NCBI GenBank assembly: GCA_930367215.1
Contig: OV884056.1
Location: 196,085,310 to 196,149,309, forward strand
Direction: 5' to 3'
Origin: Pollenia angustigena
Lineage: Eukaryota; Arthropoda; Insecta; Diptera; Polleniidae
Length of the DNA stretch: 64,000 nt
Shown here: positions 22,871 through 34,200 of the stretch, piece by piece
How the letters are laid out: each line of letters opens with the position of its first letter
Numbering within the stretch: position 1 is the first letter of the stretch
Notes under the pieces: generated by a model
What the model was told of the DNA's origin: nothing
Databases searched by the model: none
Seen by the model: the letters and a program-made list of their open reading frames with translations, nothing else
Made by a program: the position numbers and the translations under genes

Positions 22871-22875
22871 TTTAA

Positions 22876-23680
22876 GTCATTACATGTTAGTTGTAATTTT
22901 GGTGACATCGGAGTAATAACCCAGCAAAAACTTACATTGCAAAGTAATGAGTTAAAAAGCTTATAAAACGACTCTTCACTACTTATACATTGGCATTTTA
23001 ACTCATTATTTTAACACGGTGATGTCATTGGAGGCAAGTACTTACCACCCTCGCTTACAAATAGGGAGTTAAATAAGTCATTACCACATTTGCTTACAAA
23101 TAGGGACTTAAAAAGTTATTACTCCGATGTCACCAAAATTACAACTAACATGTCATGACTATAAAATTTCAGTACAGCATAATTTTTCATATTCAAATTT
23201 ATTACAAATTGTTTTTTATTTATAATAAAAAAAAAAAAAACAAATTGTAAGAACAAATATTTTAAATCAATTTGTATTAGATTTGAAAAAACTTCAACCG
23301 TAGTTGCATTTTTTTACGAATGAATTATAAATTTCGTTAATCAACTCATACACAAGTACTTAGGTATCAGATTATATGTCAGCCATTACCAAACTACTTC
23401 TATGTAATGCAGATGGTATGAAGTAGTCATTGAAAAGTAAGTTGTTCAGTAATGGCAAGTCATTGCCAAGTTTTTGCTGGGAAGTTATTTAAGTCCCTAT
23501 TTGTAAGCGAATGTGGTAATGACTTATTTAACTCCCTATTTGTAAGCGAGGGTGGTAAGTACTTGCCTCCAATGACATCACCGTGTTAAAATAATGAGTT
23601 AAAATGTCAATGTATAAGTAGTGAAGAGTCATTATATTAGCTTTTTAACTCATTACTTTGCAATGTAAGTTTTTGCTAAG
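22876..23680. mobile_element. Fold-back element with ~195-bp inverted arms
   Basis: 22920-23115 (CCCAGCAAAAACTTACATTG onward) is the near-perfect inverse of ~23482-23680. A separate ~45-bp sequence just outside the left arm (22876-22919) is repeated inverted just inside it (23116-23160), so the left side is itself a smaller palindromic unit. A further GCCAAGTTTTTGCTGGG end lies at ~23465-23481. TIRs beginning CCCAG with AAAAACTT recur in the element at 63006. No coding capacity. Confidence 0.75.
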
Positions 23681-23689
23681 TAGATTATA

Positions 23690-25440
23690 ATTGTCACAAT
23701 GACCAAATAAAAAAAAAATATTCCGGAATACAGGCTTTGTGCCTTTAATCATCTTATGATGTTGGTATAAAATGTAAATTTCATCCAAACTTATTTTATT
23801 GCTTTCTATATTATTCTCCCAAATTTTCTTGGATTGGCTTATACTTGACTAGCATTTAAATCGCTTCGGTAACGTGTCCCTTTCTTATAGGCTCTAAATC
23901 ACTAAGGACCCTGCACCTATAATTTCATCTTGCCGCCCCATGCTATTTTGTGATGTCATATATTCTGCCAATATTGTAGCATTGTATTTAAAAATACAGC
24001 TGGTATGTAGTCGGGCCCTGGAGCTTTGAATTTTATTCATCTTCCACTTCAGATAGCGTTGGTGTCGAAATATCCCTTCTGGGGTTACGTCTAATTTGTT
24101 TTTATTTTAAACGTAAGTTAAGCAAATGAAATTTTCGTTTGGAAATAGATAATCCGCTTTTCTGATTCCGTTATTAGTTTTGTTAGTTTTTCTTAAAGTT
24201 TGTAATATCAACTAACATTTCCCCTTTCAATTTTGGTTATTTTTTCTAGGCTTTTTGGCATTATGAAAATCAAAATTTTTTTTGTATGCATTATTTGGTA
24301 AAGTTAAATGCATATAATTGCAATTTAATATTTCATTATCTTAAAACACTGAATAATTTGGCTCATCTAAAGTTATTTATAATTTATAATTTATGTATAT
24401 TTTTGAAATGCTCCAAGAAAATCTTAAAATCTTTATATATTTCAACTTTCTCATTACAGAAAACCTCTGTCATTCAACAGTATCCAACAGCATTCGACAT
24501 TAAATATTTAAAACGTCATTATTTTGTACATCTAAGATTGAAATAATATTTACACAACACCTTTAAAAAAACTTTTAAAGAGTTTCCTGATTTTGTCACC
24601 CACTTCAGAATTGTAAAGAATTCAGAAAAAAGCAAGGAAAATAGCACCTTTTGAATGGAACATAATACAAACAGCATTTGCACTTGTAAAAATTGAAACA
24701 ATAACCAGGGCATCATCATCAGCAACGTCAAACTGCTGGTACTAAATACACTCACACTCCCACTCCCAATACACACTTTACAATCAAACAAACCTGCACT
24801 TTAACATATAAACTTTACGTGTTTATGCATGTATGTCTTTTATTCATCTTAAATTGCAGTTACTTATAAAATCGAAACAAACAAAAAGAAAAAACTAAGA
24901 ACATGAGTTTTGTAACAAAAGATTCAAAGAATAACAAAAGGACTAAGAAAAAATCCTTTAAACATAAAGCACACACCCACACACAACCAAACAAAGTTAA
25001 AAACCCAACAACAACAAAATAAAACAAATTAAAAAGGTAGAAAGCATAAAGTCAAACACGTTGTAAAGAAATATTTTTATTTGACTATTGCAACCCTTTT
25101 CAAACAAATATCAACGTCATCGTCATCATCATAATCAGAGGCAGCAATAGCAGCAACATCATCATTCATGCTTCCTTTAATAAGGTAAAAACAATGAAAC
25201 AACAATGCGAGGGAACGTAATGGCGGACATGAAGGTGACGGTGAGTTAAATAGCAAATATTTTAACGCTTTTCTTCATTTCTGCTATCAAAATATTTTAA
25301 CAGGCGCTTTATAATAATTGCAAAAATAATATTTAAAAACAATAAACTCAATGAGATTAAATTAGGTGCACTGTTTTTAAGAAACGGCTTCAAGGTTCTT
25401 TATAAATATTGTGGAATAGGTACAATACTAGAAATCGGTT
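23690..25440. other. Mostly TE-free, possibly host non-coding
   Basis: A fragment of the dispersed repeat (23735-23775) is followed by sequence without TE ends. 24700-25250 is richer in CA, CATCATCAT and CAACAACAA, as in fly introns or UTRs. The 86- and 90-codon frames around 24286-24791 show no domain and no splice context that I can support. Confidence 0.4.
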
Positions 25441-25520
25441 TTTTAAATTTTGCCTATAAAATTACTTTTATGTACATAAAAATAAAATTTAATTAATTTT
25501 AATTTTCAATATTTTTATCA

Positions 25521-25995
25521 GGCTCTCAAGTTCATCAAATTTAATTCTCATTAAATTATTTTTATGAAGAAAGGAATTTTACAACATGAAAATTAATTAA
25601 AATTGTTATTGATAATCTTTCATTCTTGACCGTGGCCGGGGCTCGAACCCTGGCCGGCAGGTTACCATGACGTGTTTCGATCGCAACCACTCGATCTCCT
25701 CAGATGGATTTGCAATCGACGACTGCTGACGTCAATAGTCAAACATCAATCCTTAAACAAAATTGTATTTTAACCTTTGGTAGATCGAAATTTGCTTTTC
25801 TGAATGATTATCCATTTTAATTGATTTTACATGTTCTTTCCTTACTTCTGTTTTCTCGTACTTTTTGTCAAGAATTCTTCTTCTAATTTAATGAGAATTG
25901 AATTTGATGAACTTGAGCCTAATTAAAAATTTTGGATTAAAAACCATAAAAAGTTCAACAAAATAACCACAATACTAATTATTTAATTAATTTTG
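25521..25995 (-). mobile_element. SINE-bearing inverted-repeat element, second copy
   Basis: 25521-25558 (AGGCTCTCAAGTTCATCAAA onward) pairs with 25883-25919 (inverse, ending GATGAACTTGAGCCT). Between them is the same tRNA-like SINE as at 20.5 kb, minus strand, B-box complement at 25641-25650 and A-box region GATCGAGTGGTTGC. The right end continues to ~25995 with sequence that is the left end of the 20.3-kb copy. Each copy appears to have lost the opposite end. Confidence 0.7.
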
Positions 25996-26059
25996 TTAAA
26001 ATAGCCCACAACTGTGCACAGCATCCGTATGAGTCTCATTCCCAAAAACCTCTTTTATT

Positions 26060-26883
26060 CAGGGGTGTCATAAAATCCAAGTCAGTTTTTTCAAACCAAT
26101 ATTGGTTTCATTTGGTGTCATGAAAACAAGTCGGATTTGCTATTTTCGAATACAAATAAAACCGATATTCGATTAAGCTGCTTAATGTTTACGCTTATGT
26201 GTTTACAATTTCATTAATTATGATCTTTGTGCTAAAATATTGTGAAAACCTGTGTTTTTAATTAAAGGAAAATCATAAAAAAGAAAATAAGAAGTGGTAA
26301 TACAGTAAACATATAAAATAAATGCCATCGTTGTATTAGTTGCATTCCATTTGTTGTTTACATTTGTGTAATTTTATTGTTTTGTTATAATATCTAGTTA
26401 TAAAGCGAATTTATTAAAAATACAAACCAATTTGTTGTTTAACGTTATAAATATATAAAATGACCGCTGCTGTTGTTGCATATTTGCTGTTTGCAGAAAA
26501 TGAGAAGAAACCTTTTGTGAATCTGCAGCAGCCCGCTGCCGAGACTACCGGAAACATGCAAAAAAAAAATATTTTACCAATTTATCAATTTTATTTACTT
26601 ATATTTGTTGAAAAAATCTAACTGTTGAAAAAAATAAAATTAAAACTAAAGCTTTTAACAACTATGTTTGTTTCCAATAAAAAAAACAAGCTTTTTGGTT
26701 TATTTTCAATAAAAAACCGATTACATTGGTTGCTGCAATGCCTAAAACCGACACTAATTTTAATTCGAACAAAAAACCGACAACATTGGATTTCATGACA
26801 CCAACTTATTTTTTTTTTTTTTTTTTTTTTTTTTGTCGGTTTTAAATCCAATGCCGATAATGTTGGTTTCTATGACAAACCTG
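26060..26883. mobile_element. hAT-like non-autonomous element
   Basis: Ends CAGGGGTGTCATAAAATCC / GGTTTCTATGACAAACCTG. The flanks CTTTTATT and ATTTTAAT match at six of eight positions, a possible decayed 8-bp duplication. The interior repeats AACCGACA..ATTGGATTTCATGACA-like motifs and has a 26-base T run (26809-26834). Confidence 0.6.
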
Positions 26884-28195
26884 ATTTTAATTTTTATTTA
26901 AAAAAATTCCTGGAAATTCCGAATTAAATTTTTGTTAACATCAATGGAATTCTCCGTGAAACCCCGGAAGGGAAATCCTTTTACTAATAGCACAAGTAAT
27001 ATATATTTTTTAAGGCTGCCACTAACGCCAAAATGCATGGCAGTATTTTTGTTTATTAGGGTCCTTGTATTCCAAATTAGCTCAAAATTGTGATCTGAAC
27101 TTTGTGCATGGGGTTTACATAAGCAACCAACCAGTCAGCCAGCTAGATGGACGGCCAACACTTCAAAAAGTGATTCATAGTCAATTTGTAGCAGAAATAT
27201 ATTTATGTGTTAACTACAACAGCTCGAACGCATAATAATATCTCTACCTATGGTGGTGTTGCGGTTTAATATTGAAATTCAGCCAAATCGGTCCATTGAT
27301 GACTGAGTTATAAGCAAAATACCTTGCCTCTAATTTTTACCAATAAATCTCAAAGTTTTACCGCTTAACCCTCACTTTACAAAGCCCTCTTAAAATGTAT
27401 GTACTTAATTTTTTTTCACTTTCATTTTTAACAAAAATAATACCTAGAGTTCAAATTAACAAAATCGAACCATAAATGGATTTGTCAGAAGCCAACTAAA
27501 ATGACTACCTCTACTTTTCAAAAATGTCTCAGTTTCGTGCTATCTGAATAGTTATAAACTTTTTGAAAACTATTTTGATCTTCTATAATTCAAATACTTT
27601 TCATTAAAAAAATATAAAAAATCGAAATACCGATTTGAATTTGAATCTTATTTGATTTTTTCTAGAAGCTACCTGCCAGATACTAGGAAAAAAATACATA
27701 GCAAAATTAGGCCATAATATATTCCTTCGCGTTTTCGGCAACTTTCTTTTTGAAGCATCTTTTGGAAATCTAGTTTTTAGTTTGTGCAGTTAGGTCTTTT
27801 AGCTTCTGACAACTCCAAATCATCTAGCTATATGCAGAAAACTACCTGATTTTAACAAAAAATATGGTTTTAGCACAGTCTTCCATACCATTCAAGTGCT
27901 CTTCCGAGTTAAGGGTCTTGTTACGTCCATTGTTATATGGTCTATACATTGCTTTGAGCTCTAATAAGTATACTCAGTGTTTGAATTTCTAAAGTCAGCA
28001 AAATCGACCTATTTTTCAACTAGCACCCATTCAAATATGCTCCCGGAAAAAGGATTCTGACACGATAGCGCCCATACCGTATGGGCTAAATGAACCAAAT
28101 TTGGCTCATACATTTATTAAATTTAAGGAGTTTCGGTGCAAATACAAATACCCATTTTCCAGAAACATAAATCGTTTCTAGTCCAAATTTGATAA
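26884..28195. other. Unassigned, with one dispersed-repeat fragment
   Basis: ~27060-27170 is a reversed fragment of the CCATGTAAACC..TGTGCGCAA repeat (here TTTGTGCATGGGGTTTACAT). The rest shows no TE ends or coding signal. Confidence 0.4.
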
Positions 28196-28200
28196 CCCAT

Positions 28201-28348
28201 TGATATGTTTAAATAAACAATTTGATTGACTGCTAGTTCAAAACTAACTTATTTATTTCTTATTCCCATAATTATACATATGACATAAATATACATGAAT
28301 ACTTAGGAATAACTTATTTACTAAAGAACCTTATGATAAAACACATCA
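28201..28348 (-). repeat. 3' LTR of the Ty3/gypsy element
   Basis: 148 bp, begins TGATATG and ends CATCA on the plus strand, so TG..CA in either reading. Near-identical to 32336-32480 except around ATGATAAAACACATCA. Confidence 0.95.
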
Positions 28349-28362
28349 TTCCTCCCAACTTA
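28349..28362 (-). promoter_or_regulatory. Polypurine tract next to the 3' LTR
   Basis: On the minus strand AGTTGGGAGGAA abuts the LTR start (TGATG), the position where plus-strand DNA synthesis is primed. Confidence 0.75.
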
Positions 28363-28380
28363 AACAAAATCACTTCCCTT

Positions 28381-30645
28381 CTATAACTTAGCCCTTCTAG
28401 GCATACTTCTAGTTACCATACGTTTCCCATCCTCCTTATTAATACTACTCTGACCTTCCGCAGACGTTTCATTTAAACCCCCTCGAGTCCCAACTAAACC
28501 TAAGTCCAAATTTGTATTCCTCCTCATTTGATCCGTATGCGCCTGTCCCTGTATTCCATTGACCAAAACTAAGTACCTACAACTACTAAGTTTACTTATA
28601 ACCTTTCCCTTCACCCATTTTACAAAATTGGAAAAAACATTCCTGTACCATACTTCCTCCCCAACATCAAATTGTACTACTTTATTTTGATAACATTCAG
28701 AAACGAGTCCTATTTCCACCTTTGGCTCAACTGATTTTAAATTGGTTTCCGGTGTCACATTCGATTTATTAGAATTTAACACATTGAGCAATGTTCGGGG
28801 TTTGTACTGAAAAATCATTTCTCCCGGTGTTAACCCAGTTGACGAGGTCGGAGTTGTTCTATACTTTAATAAGAATCGGTCTATTCTTAGCTGTAAAGAT
28901 TTGCCGATCTGTCTTTGATCCAACAGTGATTTCCGCAATCCATTTTTGAAAGTTTGCACCGCCCTTTCTGCACTGCCATTAGATTGGGGGTGATACGGAG
29001 GAGACTTAAGAGGAACTATACCATTAGATTTACAAAATTCAACAAATTCTCTGGAGCTAAATGGTGGCCCATTATCACTTACAATACTAAATGGCAACCC
29101 AAACGTCGAAAATATTGACCGAAGTTTTTCGCTTACCACCGCTGCAGTAGTTGTTTTAAAAGGAATAGCCTCCATCCATTTGGAATACGCATCATACAAA
29201 ATCAAAATCGATTGTCCATTTAAAGAACAGAAATCGATATGAACTCTCTCAAATGGATATGTTGCCTCTATCCAATTTGATAGATTAGCCGACTTTGAGT
29301 TTTGTGTAGACTGACATATATCACATTTATTATTAAATTTTTCAATATCTTGATCTATGCCCGGCCACCAAATAACTGTCCTCGCCAACGCCTTACTTCT
29401 AACTATTCCTATATGTTGATCATGAATTAATCCCAAGACCTTATCACGTAAAGTATTCGGTATTACCATTCTATCGCCATAAAATAAAACCCCATTTTCC
29501 GTTGCTAGAGATTCCCTTTTCAAATAATATTTCTGTAGCTCGCCTGCCCTTTCCGCTGGCCAAACGCCCGTTACAATAGAATTATAAACTTGTGTCATGC
29601 ACGATTCATTCTTCATCGCCTGTTCCACATCTCTCGCACTCAATGGAAAAGATGAATTATTTAAACTATTTATATTATTATACTCAATACCTGTATTATA
29701 CCCCATTGGCAGTCTCGATAATGCATCCGCATTAGCCATTTCCCATGCCTTTTTATATTTAATGTCATATGAATACATTGATAAGAAAATTGCCCACCTC
29801 TGTAGACGATTAGCTGCCACACCAGAAATATCTTTCCTCTCACCAAAAATTGCCCGTAAGGGCTGATGATCACTGTGTATAGTAAAATGAAACCCAAAAA
29901 TATATTTGTGAAATTTTTTTACCGCAAATATAATGGCTAGTGCCTCTCTATGAAGCTGAGAATAGTTCTGCTCCGCAGCACTCAATGTGCTTGATGCAAA
30001 CATCACTGGACGTTCCACACCATCAATAACCTGAGACAATACTCCACCCACTCCATATGGACTTGCATCCGCAGACACAATTATCTTCTTTGTAGGGTCA
30101 TAGTGTGTTAATACATTTAAATTATTAACCAATCGCTTACTGCGTTGAAAACTTTCACTATGCTCTTTTCCCCAAGACCATTTCACCCTTTCCTTCGTCA
30201 ACTCATACAAGCAATGAAGTTCGGCAGACAAATTAGGAATACACTTATTATAATAATTGATCATCCCCAGGTATGACTTCAATTGAGTTTTGTTGCTTGG
30301 TTCTGGAGCATTAACAACGGCCTCCACCTTCTTAGGGCTAGGTGTTATGCCCATTTCATTTATTCTATAACCCAAATAATCAATCTCCGATTTAAAAAAT
30401 TCGCACTTTTCTAAATTCACCTTTACATTGTGTTCTAACAACCTATCTAAGACCCGTAACAAATTGATTTTGCAATCCTCCTCAGATTTACCACCAATTA
30501 TTATATCATCAAAATAAACTTGAACATTTTCAATATTCCGCAAAATCCGATCGATCATAGAACAAAATATCTGTGGTGCTGTCTTGAGACCAAAAACTAA
30601 TCTAGTGAACTGAAATAACCCAATATGGGTGTTTATGGTTAGCAA
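28381..30645 (-). CDS. Ty3/gypsy pol: RT (most), RNase H and integrase
   Basis: Downstream part of the polyprotein, same frame as the gag part; the first codon here is TTG, so this is not an independent gene start. RT: TRLVFGLKTAPQIF at 15-28 and the catalytic YFDD at 44-47. RNase H: D193 in SADAS, E234 in HREAL, D259 in HSDH, D307 in NADAL. Integrase: zinc-binding H408/H411/C441/C444, then catalytic D471, D524 (SDNG) and E560, a D-X35-E spacing as in active integrases. The C-terminal ~190 residues include a GEEVWYRN patch, followed by an arginine-rich tail. All catalytic residues are present. Translation from the gag start is blocked by the TAA at 30676-30678. Overlapping plus-strand frames are shadows. 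Confidence 0.95.
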   Translation of the reverse strand: MLTINTHIGLFQFTRLVFGLKTAPQIFCSMIDRILRNIENVQVYFDDIIIGGKSEEDCKINLLRVLDRLLEHNVKVNLEKCEFFKSEIDYLGYRINEMGITPSPKKVEAVVNAPEPSNKTQLKSYLGMINYYNKCIPNLSAELHCLYELTKERVKWSWGKEHSESFQRSKRLVNNLNVLTHYDPTKKIIVSADASPYGVGGVLSQVIDGVERPVMFASSTLSAAEQNYSQLHREALAIIFAVKKFHKYIFGFHFTIHSDHQPLRAIFGERKDISGVAANRLQRWAIFLSMYSYDIKYKKAWEMANADALSRLPMGYNTGIEYNNINSLNNSSFPLSARDVEQAMKNESCMTQVYNSIVTGVWPAERAGELQKYYLKRESLATENGVLFYGDRMVIPNTLRDKVLGLIHDQHIGIVRSKALARTVIWWPGIDQDIEKFNNKCDICQSTQNSKSANLSNWIEATYPFERVHIDFCSLNGQSILILYDAYSKWMEAIPFKTTTAAVVSEKLRSIFSTFGLPFSIVSDNGPPFSSREFVEFCKSNGIVPLKSPPYHPQSNGSAERAVQTFKNGLRKSLLDQRQIGKSLQLRIDRFLLKYRTTPTSSTGLTPGEMIFQYKPRTLLNVLNSNKSNVTPETNLKSVEPKVEIGLVSECYQNKVVQFDVGEEVWYRNVFSNFVKWVKGKVISKLSSCRYLVLVNGIQGQAHTDQMRRNTNLDLGLVGTRGGLNETSAEGQSSINKEDGKRMVTRSMPRRAKL

Positions 30646-30675
30646 TTCCCTAGAACGCTCCGAAACAGCGACCTG

Positions 30676-32283
30676 TTAATAAGCCCCCGTTAAATCTAGC
30701 TTGGTAAACACTTTCCATCCTACCATAGATGCCAATATATCATCTATACGCGGTATTGCCCCGTGCTCCATCTCTACAAATTTGTTCACGGTTCTCTTAC
30801 AATCTACGCAAAGTCGAATTAACCCATTCCCTTTATTAACAATTACCAATGGGCTTGCCCAATTGCTTCTCGTTACTGGTACTATTACACCGTCATCGCA
30901 TAATCTGTTAAGTTCGTTTTCAACCTTAGCCTTCAAACCATAAGGAACGGTGTTTGCTTTACAAAAAATGGGATATGAATCATTCTTAAGTACAATTTCC
31001 GCCTTAAAATTCCTTATAACAGAATCATTCGAATTAGTAAAAATCGCATTATACTTCTCCAAAAACTTCATTTTATTTAAATCCAATTCAAAATCAGTTA
31101 TTGCCAAATTAACGCTACAATACTCATATTCAGTAAAAAAATTCTTCCAACCACTAAAAATTACATCCATCCAATTTCTACCCAGCAATGGATAAAAATA
31201 CATTCCCGTATCTAAAACAATTAATTTAAGATCAGAATTAAAACGTTTAAAATTAACCTTAACCGAAAATTCCCCAAGCGTTTTAACTCGATCCCCAGAA
31301 ATTAATTTTATAGAAAATGCATCTCCGAACAGTTTATATTTAGAAAAATACTTGTAAAAATCCCTCTTATGAATCACGGTTACACACGCCCCTGTATCTA
31401 CTTCAAACTCTATATCAATGTTCCCAATACCTAATTTAATTTTTAAAGGTTTAATTTTAAGAGATGTTATGTTATTTATATAATTACACAAATGCTCCTC
31501 TTCCTCATTTTCTTCTTCCAAACTCTTAATTTTCGGTTGTCCTTTCTTCTTCTTACAAAATTTTTGCATGTGGCCTTGCTTCCCACAGTTAAAACAAACC
31601 ACATTTTTGTAAAAAGTTTGCTTTCCGCTACCTGCTTGTTTGCTGTTGCAACCATTTGAGTAATTATTGACTGCGCTGCTTTGATGATGATCTGATGATT
31701 CCCATCTTCTTGACGTTCCATACCCTTTTTTCTTCAACGCATTAATATTCTCATCCTCCTCTTTGATCAGTGCTACATTCGTTGTTGTTATTTCTACTGC
31801 ATTTGCTAATTCGATTGCTTTTTGGAATTTGTTTAAGTCCACTTCACTCAATAATCGTTGCTGTATTTTCCCGTCTCCAACACCGCATACAAATTGAATT
31901 AATAATGCTTTATCCAGAAAGTCCCCAAAATCACAATATTGTGCTTGCTGCTTTAGCTCAATCACAAAATCCGATAATTTCTGCCCAACAGTTCTACTAG
32001 TTTTAAAAAATTTATAACATTCTGCAATTACATTTCTTTTTGGTTTTAAATGACTTTTTAGCTTAGTCACCAACTCTGCATACGTATAGTCATTTTCTGT
32101 TTTCGGAACCGTTAAAGAAACAATTACCCGGTATAATTCTGCACCACCAAAACTACACAAAAATCCAATCTTTTCAGGGTCTTTTACAGAATACAATTTA
32201 AAAAGATGATCCAATCTGCGAGCATAAAGATCAAAGTCTTCTCCTAGCAAAAAAGGATCTGCAGAACCAATAAATTTCTCCAT
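30676..32283 (-). CDS. Ty3/gypsy gag, protease and RT N-terminus, ended by a nonsense codon
   Basis: Starts at ATG 32283, 52 bp inside the 5' LTR, and runs 535 codons. Gag-like region 1-~225, zinc knuckle CFNCGKQGHMQKFC at 230-243 (C-X2-C-X4-H-X4-C), acidic patch 256-263, aspartic protease with DTGA at 296-299 and LLGRN at 366-370, then the RT fingers (NWASPLVIV at 474-482) up to KLDLTGAY at 528-535. The next codon is TAA where related RTs have a residue before the conserved glutamine. Beyond it the same frame stays open to the end of pol, so a single substitution has broken an otherwise continuous gag-pol. Gag and pol share one frame without a frameshift signal. Confidence 0.95.
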   Translation of the reverse strand: MEKFIGSADPFLLGEDFDLYARRLDHLFKLYSVKDPEKIGFLCSFGGAELYRVIVSLTVPKTENDYTYAELVTKLKSHLKPKRNVIAECYKFFKTSRTVGQKLSDFVIELKQQAQYCDFGDFLDKALLIQFVCGVGDGKIQQRLLSEVDLNKFQKAIELANAVEITTTNVALIKEEDENINALKKKGYGTSRRWESSDHHQSSAVNNYSNGCNSKQAGSGKQTFYKNVVCFNCGKQGHMQKFCKKKKGQPKIKSLEEENEEEEHLCNYINNITSLKIKPLKIKLGIGNIDIEFEVDTGACVTVIHKRDFYKYFSKYKLFGDAFSIKLISGDRVKTLGEFSVKVNFKRFNSDLKLIVLDTGMYFYPLLGRNWMDVIFSGWKNFFTEYEYCSVNLAITDFELDLNKMKFLEKYNAIFTNSNDSVIRNFKAEIVLKNDSYPIFCKANTVPYGLKAKVENELNRLCDDGVIVPVTRSNWASPLVIVNKGNGLIRLCVDCKRTVNKFVEMEHGAIPRIDDILASMVGWKVFTKLDLTGAY

Positions 32284-32323
32284 TTCTGCTTGACTTTCCT
32301 CAATTTTTTCTATATTTTATTTT

Positions 32324-32335
32324 CCTCGTCGCCAA
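32324..32335 (-). promoter_or_regulatory. Primer-binding region next to the 5' LTR
   Basis: On the minus strand the LTR end is followed at once by TTGGCGACGAGG. The TGGCGAC start resembles tRNA 3'-end complements used by fly retroelements. I do not assign the tRNA. Confidence 0.6.
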
Positions 32336-32480
32336 TGATATGTTTAAATAAACAATTTGATTGACTGCTAGTTCAAAACTAACTTATTTATTTCTTATTC
32401 CCATAATTATACATATGACATAAATATACATGAATACTTAGGAATAACTTATTTACTAAAGAGCCTTATAATACACATCA
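32336..32480 (-). repeat. 5' LTR of the Ty3/gypsy element
   Basis: 145 bp, TGATATG to CACATCA on the plus strand. On the minus strand it is upstream of gag and would hold the promoter. No clear TATA position is claimed. Confidence 0.95.
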
Positions 32481-32485
32481 CCCAT

Positions 32486-34196
32486 GTTAGGAGTAAATTT
32501 CTTTTAAAACACGTCAGTATATAAATCTGTCGAATTCGTGTAAAAAAAGGTCGAGTTATGACCAAAATACTGAAATTCGGAAAATGTTTGCTTAATATTT
32601 AGTGATTTAAAGCACATAAAAATTAATAAATAAAAATACTTGGCAAACACCTGTGTTGTTCAGTCTTGTGGCATCAAGAGGGGCTGGATGGAAAATTGGA
32701 ATCGATAAGTTATCTGAGCCAAGAAAAGAAAGAAATTAAGATTTATTTTCTATTTTATGAGAAAGTCAAAGAGAAAATGACAAAGAAAGAAAGCAAAACA
32801 TAAGATTTTAGAACAAGGCTTGGAAAATTTATTTAAGAATTTACCTTCTTGGAAGACTGTAAAAAGAGCAAGGCTGAAATTTTACATGGCCCAGAATTTA
32901 AACGACATTTTAACCTCTTGACATATAAATTCAGGCATTTTGTGCAAAAGAGATAGGCGATTTTATAATATTCAGCTTTCATATACACTGCAATAGCAAA
33001 ATAAAAACTCTACCCATCACAGCGTTAATGACAATGGCCAGTTAAGCCCTTTGGGCTTAAACACCCTGCATGTGCAATTTCAACATTTTACTGAGGGGTA
33101 AAATCTTTGTTTCTCGACTGGAAACCAAATCTCAATTATTGATTTTTGGCCGGAAACGACCACTGTGCAGTGTTCTAGAAAGCTTTATTAGAATTATTTA
33201 AAACCGTTTAATTCTTGTTTTGAGAACTTCCTGTAAAGGCTGACAACCTTCAGCAACTTTAAGCTCTTTTGTTTGTTAAGTTCTAAAAGCCAACTTCTGA
33301 CTATTTTTGAAAATTTGATTATCTTTATTAAAATTATTAGCAGACATTTAAAAAAAAATCGAGATGCCTTTAACTAAATGTCATTTAGTATACATTCCCA
33401 ATGAAGCTTAACGGCTATTTTATTGTTATTTTCTCCTTTGTTATAGTTGGTGTGCACTGTCTTTCCTCTACATTTTGTGTTTATTCACGGTACCGTTTTA
33501 TGACTACGAAATATGGTAGATGCAGTGGTAGGGAAAATAACCAAATCTCCGTACAATAAGATTCCTTTTTCGTGTTGTCGGTTGGTTGTGCAGCTAAACA
33601 AGAGTCCCTAATAATTTTTAATACAACATTGTCTGCGAATTTCTTTAGAAAACATTTTGTTTATGGCACGAGCACAACGTCTGTCTAACAAAAGACCGGA
33701 AGTTAAGCCAGAACAACACAATTGTTGTGTGGATTTTTTTTATAAGCTCTAAGGGAAACAGGAACACCACCATTGGCCTAGACGCGCATTTCACCATTAT
33801 GATTATGTTTTATTTTTATTGTAAAATATATACCTACTCATTTTACATTAAAAATTAAAGCGGTATTAAAATTTTTATTTGGACATTCAATGAAATGTTA
33901 AACAAATTCTCATTAACATTTTTAATAAATTAAAAATAATTTTTGTTTTTGATTGAATTACTTGTAAGTCTTTTATTTGTATAATATAAAGGAAAGTATT
34001 CGAAATGTTTTATTGCAATAAAATAATTAGAAATTACATGAAGAACTTTGTTACAATTTTGCTAGATTACACTGGTTCACAAATTTTTAACTTTTTGCCA
34101 TAATCGCAAAAATGAGATGTTTTTCAAAATTTCCCTATACTTTCTTCAAAAATTCTACGATATCTCTGGAGCTGCAGGGCAAATGCAAACACGGCT
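32486..34196. other. Unassigned, mainly AT-rich
   Basis: Continues the sequence split by the LTR element (CCCAT flank). No TE ends or coding domain seen. 33000-33800 has slightly more even base use but no convincing frame. Confidence 0.4.
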
Positions 34197-34200
34197 TTAA

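Larger units (their letters stand above)
28201..32480 (-). mobile_element. Ty3/gypsy LTR retrotransposon, nearly intact
   Basis: Two short direct LTRs, a single gag-pro-pol frame, a primer-binding region, a polypurine tract and a 5-bp duplication CCCAT (28196-28200 and 32481-32485). Total 4.28 kb, minus strand. The LTRs differ by a few bases and a 3-bp length difference, pointing to a fairly recent insertion. No env frame follows pol. The pol motifs most resemble the Mag-like (K02A2.6-like) group of Ty3/gypsy, an inference from memory. One nonsense codon interrupts the polyprotein. Confidence 0.97.

Noticed and set aside
24700..25250. CAT/CAA-rich stretch as a coding exon with histidine or glutamine runs
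   Set aside because: No long open frame spans it on either strand.
28381..32283. Two independent genes (gag-like and pol-like) or an endogenous retrovirus with envelope
   Set aside because: Both frames are in the same phase, split by one stop codon. The downstream one has no ATG at its start, and no env frame exists before the 3' LTR.
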